Positions 45,974-53,980 of a stretch of DNA of 59,242 nt are shown in pieces. The stretch covers positions 1 to 59,242 of the forward strand of contig JADLDI010000155.1 in NCBI GenBank assembly GCA_020846745.1. Direction: 5' to 3'. Position numbers and translations under genes: made by a program. The notes under the pieces are model-generated. The model saw only the letters and a program-made list of their open reading frames with translations, ran no database searches and was not told the DNA's origin. Within the stretch, counting starts at the first letter, position 1. The number at the start of each line of letters is the position of its first letter. Source of the DNA: Bryobacterales bacterium. GTDB taxonomy: Bacteria > Acidobacteriota > Terriglobia > Bryobacterales > Bryobacteraceae.

Positions 45974-46870
45974 TTAGCGGCCGATTCGGCTTCCGCGCAG
46001 CAGCAGCCGGACAAAACCTTCGAGTCCGAACAGGTGGTCCACGTGATCCGGCGCCGAGTTGCCCGCAAATCCAAGAACACTGAAGCCCCCTTGCCGCACT
46101 TCCGAGAGTTGCTGCATTCCCACGGGACCCCATTTGAGTACCGGCACACGCCCGAGCGTCAGCTTTTGCAGCAGATAGTCGGCGGTTTCCGTTGTTGAGG
46201 CGAACGTACCGGGGAACACTTCGGAATGTGTAACGAGCAGGCGCTTCTTTCCCGTAGCCGCGTCTTTCGCGTATCGGACAAAGGCGTCGAGATCCTCGTC
46301 GGACAAGGTCGACTCTTTTGGACCCGGCGCGCCCGACGGGTATCCGGCGTGAATCGAGTCGAGCGTCAGCACGCGCGTCACGCGGTCGTACGATTTGGGT
46401 CTGCGCAGGATTTCGCGAATCGCGCCGTAGCCCGCGCTCCAACTGCTCAGGATGAGCGATCCGAATGCCGTTCCGGCTTCCTTCTCGGCCCGCTGGATCA
46501 ACTGGTTCAGCGTCGCTTCGTCCTGAAACGGAGTTCCATATACTCCGGATCCCTCGCCAAGTTGAACCGTCACTACGGGCACCCGGCCGATGCGCGCCGC
46601 CGCACGCTCCGCCAGCCATGGCGCACCGTGGAAGTGAATCCACAGCGGGCCCCCGCCGCGCGGCCGCAGTTGTTCCGGCAGAAAAAGGGTGCCGACGTTC
46701 AGCGCCTTGCGTTTGCCCGGCGGAGCAGACTCTTCCACGCGAAGGTGGGCGCGCGTGTGTTCCACCATGGGCGACGCGCTCTGTCCACGCTGCGCATACA
46801 CACTCACGCAACTAATCAGAAGGAATCCGAAGGAGATTACTCGCCGGCAACCAGTCTTGTTTCTATCCAC
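45974..46870 (-). CDS. Secreted alpha/beta hydrolase-like protein
   Basis: A 298-residue protein. A signal peptide (DRNKTGCRRVISFGFLLISCVSVYA) leads to an alpha/beta hydrolase core. The oxyanion-hole motif is LWIHFHGAPWL. The nucleophile elbow is SSWSAGYGAI, so Ser is the likely nucleophile. LTLDSIHAGYPSG would supply the acidic residue, and HVDHLFG near the end a His. Esterase or lipase activity is plausible. No ATG lies near the signal; GTG 46870 was chosen because it gives a short basic n-region. It overlaps the end of the upstream MFS gene by 34 bases, so the two are coupled. Confidence 0.65.
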   Translation of the reverse strand: MDRNKTGCRRVISFGFLLISCVSVYAQRGQSASPMVEHTRAHLRVEESAPPGKRKALNVGTLFLPEQLRPRGGGPLWIHFHGAPWLAERAAARIGRVPVVTVQLGEGSGVYGTPFQDEATLNQLIQRAEKEAGTAFGSLILSSWSAGYGAIREILRRPKSYDRVTRVLTLDSIHAGYPSGAPGPKESTLSDEDLDAFVRYAKDAATGKKRLLVTHSEVFPGTFASTTETADYLLQKLTLGRVPVLKWGPVGMQQLSEVRQGGFSVLGFAGNSAPDHVDHLFGLEGFVRLLLRGSRIGR

Positions 46871-48051
46871 AACATCACCACCAGTAGGAACACCATCACC
46901 GTTCCTAGTAGTGGGATGAGCATCACCGTACGGATGCCCCACCAGTCCGCCATATGTCCCAGACACCATGGCGCGAGCAGGCCACCGGTAATTCCAAACG
47001 ACAGAATGCCGTTAAAGAACCCAGGATGGTAGTCCGGAAAGCGGTGGCCAATCTTTTCCACTACCAGTGGATAGATTGTCGCGAAACCGCCGCCAAGAAA
47101 CAAGATGGCCATCCACGCCCCAAACTGATTATTTGTGCTGCTTAATATGATTGCGCCCAGCAGTGCGGCCAACAGGCTGCCGAGCAGCAGTTTACTGTGT
47201 CCAACGGCCGGCAGTAGCGCCTGCGTCAGCACCCGTCCCAAAAACAGGGCTGCCCAGTAAAACGCCAGCATCCCCAGCGCCGTATCGGGCCGCACGCCGA
47301 TCTGGTGCACCAGGAAAACCGCCAGCCACCCGGCTACGGACCATTCGTTTCCGAACTGGAAAAACAGAATCAGGCTGAACAGCACCGCTCCCGGGCTCTT
47401 CACCTCGTCCCATACGGCCCGTAGGGGCCGCTGCGCATGCTGTGCCGGCGGCGCAAAGTTCGCCCGTGCAAACAATACGGCGGCAAAGCCAGGGATTACC
47501 GCCATGAGCACCAGCAGGCTTGTCGCGGTATAGACGTAATACGTCAGCGATACCAGCAGCGCCACGGTCAGGCACCCGATACCGAATGCCGCGCCCGCGA
47601 GGTTCACCACCGCCGCACGGTCGCGTTCGAAAGCCGACGATAGCGACTGGAATGCTGCGCTATTCATCATTCCCGCAGCCATGCCCACCAGTAGTGTGCC
47701 GCCGAATCGCCACATCCATGAGACAGGCGGAGCGGCCAGCCCCAACGCGACAAACGCCATAGCCGCGATGATGCAGCCGAGAGTAATGCACGCCCGAATG
47801 CCGCTGCGCGCCGTCACCATCTCGCCGACCTTCACAGCCGACAACAAACCCAGGATCACCGCCAGGAAGTACCGCCCCACTTCAATGAAATCGAAGCTCA
47901 GGTGATAACCCCAAACCGGCAGGATCGCTCCAGGAAACGCCATCAACATTCCCGACAGGAAAAACACCGGCAGCGCTACACGCGTGGAGGCAGCGTAGAG
48001 AGATCCGACAGGAGCGGGGGGCGAAGTTACGGTCGGGGGAGCCGAAACCAC
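46837..48051 (-). CDS. MFS transporter
   Basis: A 404-residue carrier with twelve helices. Signature parts are GMLMAFPGAILPVWGYHLSFDFIEVGRYF at the start, GLLSAVKVGEMVTARSGIRACITLG as the loop 2-3 motif, and FPDYHPGFFNGILSFGITGGLLAPWCLGHMADWWGIR near the end. It resembles the sugar/fucose permease branch, but the substrate cannot be called. Expected to work in the inner membrane. The secreted hydrolase gene starts within its last 34 bases. Confidence 0.8.
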   Translation of the reverse strand: MVSAPPTVTSPPAPVGSLYAASTRVALPVFFLSGMLMAFPGAILPVWGYHLSFDFIEVGRYFLAVILGLLSAVKVGEMVTARSGIRACITLGCIIAAMAFVALGLAAPPVSWMWRFGGTLLVGMAAGMMNSAAFQSLSSAFERDRAAVVNLAGAAFGIGCLTVALLVSLTYYVYTATSLLVLMAVIPGFAAVLFARANFAPPAQHAQRPLRAVWDEVKSPGAVLFSLILFFQFGNEWSVAGWLAVFLVHQIGVRPDTALGMLAFYWAALFLGRVLTQALLPAVGHSKLLLGSLLAALLGAIILSSTNNQFGAWMAILFLGGGFATIYPLVVEKIGHRFPDYHPGFFNGILSFGITGGLLAPWCLGHMADWWGIRTVMLIPLLGTVMVFLLVVMLWIETRLVAGE

Positions 48052-48258
48052 ATTGCTATTGTAACCGAGGCGACACGGTCTACCGAATTCGGGAGTGCAG
48101 AGGGGTCGAGTATGTGAAAAAGCGAATTTGTAGACTCGTCTGACTACTGTAAATCAACGAGATACGGTTGGTTCTAGGATTGCTCCTTGTCGTGTGGGTC
48201 TCTTGAGGTACGAGTTTTCTTTGGTGTAGGTTGCCTCCTTTTCGTTTTCAATAGGGCT

Positions 48259-48293
48259 CGCCCCAATCGGCATCGTCTGATTGGGGCGTTTTT
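48259..48293 (+). terminator. Strong intrinsic terminator upstream of pcrA with no gene before it
   Basis: CGCCCCAATC (48259-48268) and GATTGGGGCG (48279-48288) form a perfect 10-bp stem with a 10-base loop, followed by TTTTT. It faces the plus strand and lies 39 bases before the pcrA ATG. The gene to the left (MFS) runs the other way, so the terminator must serve a small RNA or a leader in 48150-48258, or act as an attenuator of pcrA. Confidence 0.75.
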
Positions 48294-48331
48294 GTGTCTC
48301 CGCGCGGTACACTAGAACTGTCCCCCCTTCC

Positions 48332-50851
48332 ATGGATTTCATCTCGGGTCTAAATCCGCAACAACAGGAGGCCGTCGCTCATGTGGACGGTCCGCTGTTG
48401 ATTCTTGCCGGCGCTGGTAGCGGCAAGACTCGGGTTGTCACACACCGCATCAGCCACCTGATTTCCAACCACGGCGTAGCGCCGGAATCCATTCTGGCTG
48501 TTACATTTACGAACAAAGCCGCGTCTGAAATGCGCGACCGGGTGGCCAAGCTCCTGAAGGGGGCCGTCGCACCCGGCCGCGGACCCAACCTGTTCACTTT
48601 CCACTCCTTCTGCGTCCGCCTGCTGCGGCGCGACGGCTCCCCGCTCGCCGACCTTCGCCCAGGGTTTACGCGCCAGTTCCTCATCTACGATGACGACGAC
48701 CAACTCACATTGTTGAAGTCGCTGTACAAACGGTACGAAATCGACGACAAGGTGATCCCGCCGCGTCAGTTGCTGTCCCTCATCTCCGCGGCCAAGAACC
48801 GGCGCGAAGGTCCCGAAGAACTGCTCAAAAATGCCAAAGACGAAAAGTCGAAGTACGCGGCCAAGCTGTACGAGCACTATAACGATGCATTGGTTCGCGC
48901 GAACGCGTTCGACTTCGACGACCTGCTGCTTGAAACGGTCCGCTTATTGAAGCATCACGCTCCCACCCGCGACATGTGGCAGCGCCGCGTCGATTATCTG
49001 ATGATCGACGAGTATCAGGACACCAACCGCTCGCAGTACGAACTGGTTCGGCTGCTCACCGGCGCCAAGCACAACGTCTGCGCCGTGGGCGACGAAGATC
49101 AGTCGATCTACAGTTGGCGCGGCGCCGATATACGCAACATCCTCGATTTCGAGCGCGACTTTCCCAACGCGGTCACCATTCGTCTCGAGCAGAACTACCG
49201 GTCGACGAAGAACATCCTCGAAGCGGCCAGTGCGGTCATCTCCAACAACAAAGAGCGCAAGGGGAAGTGGCTTTGGACCGAATCGGCTGCCGGCAACCGC
49301 ATCAATATCTATGAGGCAGCCGATGCCGAGCAGGAAGCGCTCTATATCGCCGATAACATCGAACGGGTGATCCGGCAGGACGCGAACACGCGCGTGGCGG
49401 TGCTCTACCGGACGAACTCGCAGTCGCGCCAGATTGAAGAGGCCTTGCGGCGCTACCGTCGCGCCTACAAAGTGATCGGCGGCTTAAGCTTTTATCAGCG
49501 CGCGGAAATCAAAGACGTACTGGCGTACCTGAAACTGCTGCTGGTGCCGACGGACATGGTCAGCCTGACGCGCATCATCAACGTTCCGGCGCGCGGCATC
49601 GGCAAGACTACCGTCGACCACATTCAGGACTACGCCAACCAGCAGCGCATCTCCACGTGGGACGCCATCGGCGAGATGCTCGCGAACCACCTGCTGCCCA
49701 ATCGCGCGGAAGTGGCCGTGGCGGCGTTCCGCCGGTTGATCGAAGAGTTCCGCGGCAAGATAAACGAGACTCCGCTGCACGTCTTAATCGACCAGATTGT
49801 GGAACGGACCGGCTACCGGCAGATGCTCAAAGACGATCGCACGCCCGGCGCCGAAGCTCGCATTGAAAACCTGAACGAATTGCTGAACGCCGCGGCGGAA
49901 GCGGCGGAACGGGGCGAGGGGCTGGACGCGTTCCTCGATCATGCCGCGCTGGTGGCCGATGCCGACCAGGTGGACGAACGGGCGCAGGTTTCCCTGCTCA
50001 CCGTGCACAACGCCAAAGGTTTGGAGTTCCCGGTCGTGTTTCTGGCGGGGATGGAAGAGAAGCTGTTCCCGCACTCGCGGTCGCTCGATTCCATTTCGAT
50101 GATGGAAGAGGAGCGGCGGCTGTGCTACGTGGGCATGACTCGCGCCGAGCAGCGGCTGTTTGTCACCTACGCGCTTGCCCGGCGGCGCTATGGCGGTGGA
50201 CCGCTCGAACCCAGCTTACCGTCGCGCTTCGTCGACGAAATTCCCGAGGAACTGTGCGACATCACGGGACGCCGCAGCCGCTGTGGTCCCGACCAGGAGT
50301 TGTTCAACGGTCCCGGCGAGGTCGATTTGTTCGCCGAACGCCACTATGTGCGCGAGTCGGTGAAGTATACAACCGACCAGATCCGCCAATCGACCGGCTT
50401 CCGGCGCGGCGCAACCAACCAGTTCGGGGGCAATTCATTTGCCAATCCGAACCGGCCCCAAGCAAATTCCCGGCCACCCAGTTCCACTCCATACCCGGGA
50501 AAGACTTATAATTCTGTAGAGAACATCGCGGAGTTCTTTCGGGAGCGTGGTATCCGGCCGCCGGGCCAAAAGCCGCCGGCCGCGCCAGGTACAACGCAAC
50601 CTCCGAGACCGGCGGCTAAACCCGCACCGGTGGTTCAAATGCCCGGTCCGCGACCGGTACCCCCGCCCACTACGCCTCTTGGTAAGAAGAAGACGGGCGA
50701 AGGCTCTACCGTGAACCACCCCAAGTACGGCCGCGGCACCATCGTTCGCAAAGAAGGCGAAGGCGACGATGCGAAGCTCACCGTTATCTTCCCGGGGCAC
50801 GGGATGAAGAAATTGATTGCGAAGTACGCAGGATTGAAAACCGACGAATGA
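48332..50851 (+). CDS. pcrA: ATP-dependent DNA helicase of the PcrA/UvrD family
   Basis: An 839-residue SF1A 3'-5' helicase. Motifs are all present: Q-motif LNPQQQEAV, Walker A AGAGSGKTR, motif Ia VTFTNKAA, Walker B DEYQDTN, VGDEDQSIYSWRGA, RLEQNYRS, VLYRTNSQSR, LSLLTVHNAKGLEFPVVFL and VGMTRAEQRL. The C-terminal 60 residues hold a Tudor-like domain (GSTVNHPKYGRGTIVRKEGE), which binds RNA polymerase in PcrA. It removes obstacles from DNA and takes part in repair. ATG 48332 is chosen; a 17-codon upstream extension crosses the terminator and is not family sequence. The stop overlaps the next small gene by 4 bases. Confidence 0.93.
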   Translation: MDFISGLNPQQQEAVAHVDGPLLILAGAGSGKTRVVTHRISHLISNHGVAPESILAVTFTNKAASEMRDRVAKLLKGAVAPGRGPNLFTFHSFCVRLLRRDGSPLADLRPGFTRQFLIYDDDDQLTLLKSLYKRYEIDDKVIPPRQLLSLISAAKNRREGPEELLKNAKDEKSKYAAKLYEHYNDALVRANAFDFDDLLLETVRLLKHHAPTRDMWQRRVDYLMIDEYQDTNRSQYELVRLLTGAKHNVCAVGDEDQSIYSWRGADIRNILDFERDFPNAVTIRLEQNYRSTKNILEAASAVISNNKERKGKWLWTESAAGNRINIYEAADAEQEALYIADNIERVIRQDANTRVAVLYRTNSQSRQIEEALRRYRRAYKVIGGLSFYQRAEIKDVLAYLKLLLVPTDMVSLTRIINVPARGIGKTTVDHIQDYANQQRISTWDAIGEMLANHLLPNRAEVAVAAFRRLIEEFRGKINETPLHVLIDQIVERTGYRQMLKDDRTPGAEARIENLNELLNAAAEAAERGEGLDAFLDHAALVADADQVDERAQVSLLTVHNAKGLEFPVVFLAGMEEKLFPHSRSLDSISMMEEERRLCYVGMTRAEQRLFVTYALARRRYGGGPLEPSLPSRFVDEIPEELCDITGRRSRCGPDQELFNGPGEVDLFAERHYVRESVKYTTDQIRQSTGFRRGATNQFGGNSFANPNRPQANSRPPSSTPYPGKTYNSVENIAEFFRERGIRPPGQKPPAAPGTTQPPRPAAKPAPVVQMPGPRPVPPPTTPLGKKKTGEGSTVNHPKYGRGTIVRKEGEGDDAKLTVIFPGHGMKKLIAKYAGLKTDE

Positions 50852-51006
50852 ACACCAAACACGTTACCGACCGCACTGAGCGAAAGAACCTGAAGCGCGC
50901 CGCGCGTAAGAAAGCCGCCCCCAAAGCGAAACGGGCCTCCGGCGTCGCTCGCGGGTCGAATAAGAAGAAAGTCAAAGTGTTAGTGAAGGGCCAGCGTAAG
51001 CGCTAA
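50848..51006 (+). CDS. Small basic protein coupled to pcrA
   Basis: A 52-codon frame that starts with ATGA overlap at the pcrA stop and ends at TAA 51004-51006. The product is extremely basic: Lys and Arg make up over 40 percent (examples: ERKNLKRAARKKAAPKAKRA and NKKKVKVLVKGQRKR). It has no hydrophobic segment and resembles a histone-like or ribosomal-type nucleic-acid-binding tail. Four-base coupling and the intact frame in a GC-rich region argue that it is real. I know no family for it. A role in binding DNA or RNA alongside the helicase is inferred. Confidence 0.6.
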   Translation: MNTKHVTDRTERKNLKRAARKKAAPKAKRASGVARGSNKKKVKVLVKGQRKR

Positions 51007-51036
51007 CAGCCTAACGCCGCAATTGGTAAAATCTAT

Positions 51037-51076
51037 GCCCACGCGCACTGGCCCTACAAAGCCGGCACGCGTGGGC
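51037..51076. terminator. Hairpin between convergent genes
   Basis: GCCCACGCG (51037-51045) and CGCGTGGGC (51068-51076) form a perfect 9-bp stem, with an inner GGC/GCC pairing possible. It lies between the basic-protein gene (plus) and the permease gene (minus), so it may end both transcripts. No long T-run is seen on either strand, which lowers confidence. Confidence 0.45.
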
Positions 51077-51101
51077 GCTATGCGTTTGTCTGTGCCAGGA
51101 G

Positions 51102-52604
51102 TCAGCGGCTCATGCGCCAGCGCGACAGGTCGCGTATGTTGAACGAGTAAGCGACGTTGACACACCCCCGTGGAATAGCCGGCGTGATCCGGACACGTAT
51201 GTGCTTCAGGTTGTCGCCGGTTAGGCCGGTAGCCTCGATCCCGGTAGCCTCGATCCCAGTAGGCTCGATCAATGTCTGGCGCGCATCGAGTGGGGACAGC
51301 CAACTCAGATTCGGCCCAGCGGCGCGCGCGATGGGTGAATAGCCGATAGACTGGCTCTTAGACCAGTTCGCATTCGTGGCGAGCAGCGTCACCTCGGTCA
51401 TGGCGCCGATTGGTTTTGCCGATTCGCAGGTTACCTGCACTGCCGCCCGGCCTAACACCAGCGTGACCGGCTCCGCCGAGCAAGTACCGATACCCGCCAC
51501 CGGAACATGGCGGGCCGGCACTGCGAATTCAACGGCGGCGCCTGCCACCGACGGCCGAACGCTGGCGCGCCCATCGAGACGCAGCTCATTCCGGCCTCGC
51601 TCTGCGAGCAACCCCTGATCGAGCCATATTGCCTGGTAAAACAACGATTCTGAGCCGAACGTCCGAATGCTTGCTTCCCAATCGCCATGCCGTGGCCGCC
51701 TCGCGCTCCAGTCCATTCCGTCACCACCATACAGGCGAACCGACAACGGTTCTACCCACACACTTAACGCGGGCTCAGGGCCTGATATCTGCAAGGGCAC
51801 AGCGAATACGTTCTGCCCCGGTGCAATCCAAATTGGATATTTCGGCGCCTCTCGCTCACTGTCCATCGTAATCGCCCAGGACCCGGCGCCATCCTTGGCC
51901 AGCGAACATTCTAAAGCAGCCGATAGATCGCCCGGCAATAACGTCGAAGCTAATATCGCACACGTGCCGGCGGCCGCTGCCGCCACCCTCGCCGCCCTTA
52001 GCCGCCTCTTGTTGTACTGCGATGCGACGATCGCAGCCGATCCCACCGCGAGAATTGAAAGCCCAACCAGCAGCGGCGCCCATTCGCCGAACGCCCATGC
52101 ATAGCGGGGGCCGGCAACCGCCCTGTCGAGCGCAGTTGTGAGCGCTGCCGTGACGATCACGCTGAGGCCCAGCGCCACACCACCGTTCGCGATTGCCGCC
52201 ATCGCCCATGCCGGCGCCGTTACGGCCAGCAACACCAAAAGCTGCTTTTCCCAGAACACGGAAGCGAACGGCGAAACACCGTGTGCCCACATGATCGCGG
52301 CCAGGAAGACACCGAGGGGGATGTGTATCGTGACCGCCGTAAACAGTAATTTGGCGGCAACCAGCGCTCCGCGTCCGTATGGGCGCGTCAACCAGTAGGC
52401 GGCGTCGCTCGCGAGCGGTTCCTGCTGCACGGCCATTGCAACCAGCGCGGCCCAGCCCAATGGCAGTAGGAAACTGAGAAGCGGCGCCAGGCTTACACCA
52501 AGGTGCAAACAGTCGAGAATCGCTAGCGCTGCCCCTGCAATCCACACCACCGCGATGAGCGCGGCCATTCGCCGCAAGTCCTTTCTAAGAATGTGCCAGA
52601 CCAT
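51102..52604 (-). CDS. ABC-2 type permease with large extracytoplasmic domain
   Basis: A 500-residue membrane protein. About six helices lie in residues 15-240 (AALIAVVWIAGAALAIL ... SILAVGSAAIVAS), with the loop LASDAAYWLTRPYGRGALVAAKLL that is usual in permeases paired with YtrB-like ATPases. The remaining half (about 255-500) is a soluble beta-rich domain, probably outside the cytoplasm. Near the end a 15-bp triplet repeat encodes Ile-Glu-Ala/Pro-Thr-Gly three times. ATG 52604 is used because GGAGGG lies 6 bases before it. It overlaps the end of the ATPase gene by 20 bases. Confidence 0.78.
   Translation of the reverse strand: MVWHILRKDLRRMAALIAVVWIAGAALAILDCLHLGVSLAPLLSFLLPLGWAALVAMAVQQEPLASDAAYWLTRPYGRGALVAAKLLFTAVTIHIPLGVFLAAIMWAHGVSPFASVFWEKQLLVLLAVTAPAWAMAAIANGGVALGLSVIVTAALTTALDRAVAGPRYAWAFGEWAPLLVGLSILAVGSAAIVASQYNKRRLRAARVAAAAAGTCAILASTLLPGDLSAALECSLAKDGAGSWAITMDSEREAPKYPIWIAPGQNVFAVPLQISGPEPALSVWVEPLSVRLYGGDGMDWSARRPRHGDWEASIRTFGSESLFYQAIWLDQGLLAERGRNELRLDGRASVRPSVAGAAVEFAVPARHVPVAGIGTCSAEPVTLVLGRAAVQVTCESAKPIGAMTEVTLLATNANWSKSQSIGYSPIARAAGPNLSWLSPLDARQTLIEPTGIEATGIEATGLTGDNLKHIRVRITPAIPRGCVNVAYSFNIRDLSRWRMSR
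51226..51270. repeat. Three 15-bp tandem units inside the permease gene
   Basis: CCGGTAGCCTCGATC is present twice (51226-51240, 51241-51255), then a variant CCAGTAGGCTCGATC (51256-51270). They keep the frame and encode three five-residue units, so copy-number change would lengthen the protein without frameshift. Confidence 0.85.
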
Positions 52605-53484
52605 GTGCCGCCCTCCTTTCGCGCGCGAGTGCCACAAAAATGCTCCTCAGCGACAGCGGCTCCGCCACCACCGATTGAGCCCCGGGAAAGTGCCTTCGCA
52701 CCCGCCCTGGGTCGTACCGCGTGTCCGTAAACCGGACCATCCGCGGTGCGTATTCCGGCATAACCCATTCCGGGGGCCACATTTCCGCCGCCACCGGCTC
52801 GGGTCCATTCGGCATCGTTACTTCGACGCGCCTGTATCGCGATAGCAGCGACGGCAGTTCTTCGGTGAACAGGACCGAGCCTTCGCTGAGGTAGCACACG
52901 TGGCTCGCGAAGCTCTCGATATCAGCCAAATCGTGAGATGCCAGCACGATCGTGCAGTCCTCCAATTCCGCCAGAATCGCCTCCGCGATTTCGTCGCGCA
53001 CCAGCACGTCCAAGCCGCTGAATGGTTCATCGAGCATCAGCAGCCGCGGACGGTATGCCAAGGACGAAACTAGGGCCGCTTTCATCCGCAGTCCGCGCGA
53101 AAGCTCGCGCAGCCGCTGGTCTGGCGGCAGATCGAGGACCGTCGACAAACGCTGTTCCAGGGCGTCATCCCATGTCGGATAGAAGCGCTTCGAATACATC
53201 AGAAACTGGCGCACCGTCATCCAGTCCGGCAGGTGCTGATTCTCCGAAACGTATCCGAGGCGGCTGAATTCCGCCGGTCCCAGGCGCCGGGAATCCACGC
53301 CCAAAATGGAGGCGTTGCCGGAGTCCGGGCTGATGATATTGACCAGCGTTTTGAAAAGCGTCGATTTACCGGCGCCATTTGGCCCTATCAACGCGAACAC
53401 CGATCCTTCCGGCACCTCGAACGTCACGTCGCAGAGTGCCGTCACCTTTCGAAATCGCTTCGACAGCCGTTCCGCTCGAATCAT
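52585..53484 (-). CDS. ABC transporter ATPase (YtrB-like)
   Basis: A 299-residue ATPase. Walker A is IGPNGAGKSTLFK, the signature is reduced to LSRGLRMKAALVSSLAY (Ser-Arg-Gly-Leu in place of Ser-Gly-Gly-Gln), and Walker B is LLMLDEPFSGLD with the switch SHDLADIE. The wording GYVSENQHLPDWMTVRQFL and SRGLRMK is typical of YtrB-like ATPases of GntR-controlled efflux systems. A C-terminal domain of about 90 residues follows. ATG 53484 overlaps the GntR gene stop (ATGA). It probably energises the adjacent permease. Confidence 0.87.
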   Translation of the reverse strand: MIRAERLSKRFRKVTALCDVTFEVPEGSVFALIGPNGAGKSTLFKTLVNIISPDSGNASILGVDSRRLGPAEFSRLGYVSENQHLPDWMTVRQFLMYSKRFYPTWDDALEQRLSTVLDLPPDQRLRELSRGLRMKAALVSSLAYRPRLLMLDEPFSGLDVLVRDEIAEAILAELEDCTIVLASHDLADIESFASHVCYLSEGSVLFTEELPSLLSRYRRVEVTMPNGPEPVAAEMWPPEWVMPEYAPRMVRFTDTRYDPGRVRRHFPGAQSVVAEPLSLRSIFVALARERRAAHGLAHS

Positions 53485-53873
53485 GCCCCTCCCTCCGGAT
53501 CCAATCGCTTCCAATGCTCCGATAACGCCCGCTCCACATCCTCAACCGTCAAGCCGAGCCGCCGCGCCTCGACCACCAACCGTTCCACCTCTGAATCGAG
53601 CAGCGCCGCCCGCGCGGCCGGCGAACCCGGTGGCAGGTTGGCCACAACCGTCCCGATGCCGGGTTCGACAGCCAGAAACCCTTCACTGACCAACTGCGCC
53701 ACCACTTTGTGCGCCGTGTTGGGGTTGATCTTGCAGTCTTTGCTTAAACTGCGGACCGATGGAAAGCGGTCCCCGGGCCGCATTTGGCCGGAAAGGATGG
53801 CACGCCGGGCGGCGAAAGCTACCTGTTCGCCGGCGGGTTTGCCGGGGACGACAGTCACGCGGAGCGGCGTCAC
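53481..53873 (-). CDS. GntR-family regulator, YtrA subfamily
   Basis: A 130-residue regulator, the short length typical of YtrA types. The winged HTH covers residues about 15-75 (EQVAFAARRAILSGQMRPGDRFPSVRSLSKDCKINPNTAHKVVAQL and GFLAVEPGIGTVVA). A short helical dimer part follows (ALLDSEVERLVVEARRLGLTVEDVERAL). The start is GTG 53873. It heads the operon of ATPase and permease genes, and its own operator lies directly before its start. YtrA regulators usually repress ABC efflux operons and respond to cell-wall-active compounds. Confidence 0.88.
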   Translation of the reverse strand: MTPLRVTVVPGKPAGEQVAFAARRAILSGQMRPGDRFPSVRSLSKDCKINPNTAHKVVAQLVSEGFLAVEPGIGTVVANLPPGSPAARAALLDSEVERLVVEARRLGLTVEDVERALSEHWKRLDPEGGA

Positions 53874-53877
53874 AGCT

Positions 53878-53896
53878 GTACTATCTCAGATAGTAC
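53878..53896. promoter_or_regulatory. Perfect palindromic operator of the GntR operon
   Basis: GTACTATC and GATAGTAC are exact complements with a 3-base spacer (TCA on the plus strand). The site lies 4 bases before the GTG start and covers the -10 region, as expected for autorepression by a YtrA-type regulator, whose known sites share a TAC...GTA type symmetry. Confidence 0.7.
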
Positions 53897-53909
53897 GGCA
53901 TGGGGTCAA
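53880..53909 (-). promoter_or_regulatory. Promoter of the GntR operon, probably leaderless
   Basis: On the minus strand TTGACC (53909-53904) and GATAGT (53885-53880) are separated by 18 bases. The first base expected to be transcribed is the G of the GTG start, seven bases after the -10. No ribosome site precedes the start codon. Confidence 0.5.
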
Positions 53910-53980
53910 GCGAAAACTGCCGGTGGAAATCTCGCACTACCTACCTCCATCGTCCAAATCCATTGCTATGATTGCCGTCG

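Noticed and set aside
48154..48342. 62-codon minus-strand frame opposite the orphan terminator
   Set aside because: It reads through the terminator stem and the pcrA start region; its composition is explained by the hairpin and flanking sequence. Not fully excluded, since part of it looks protein-like.
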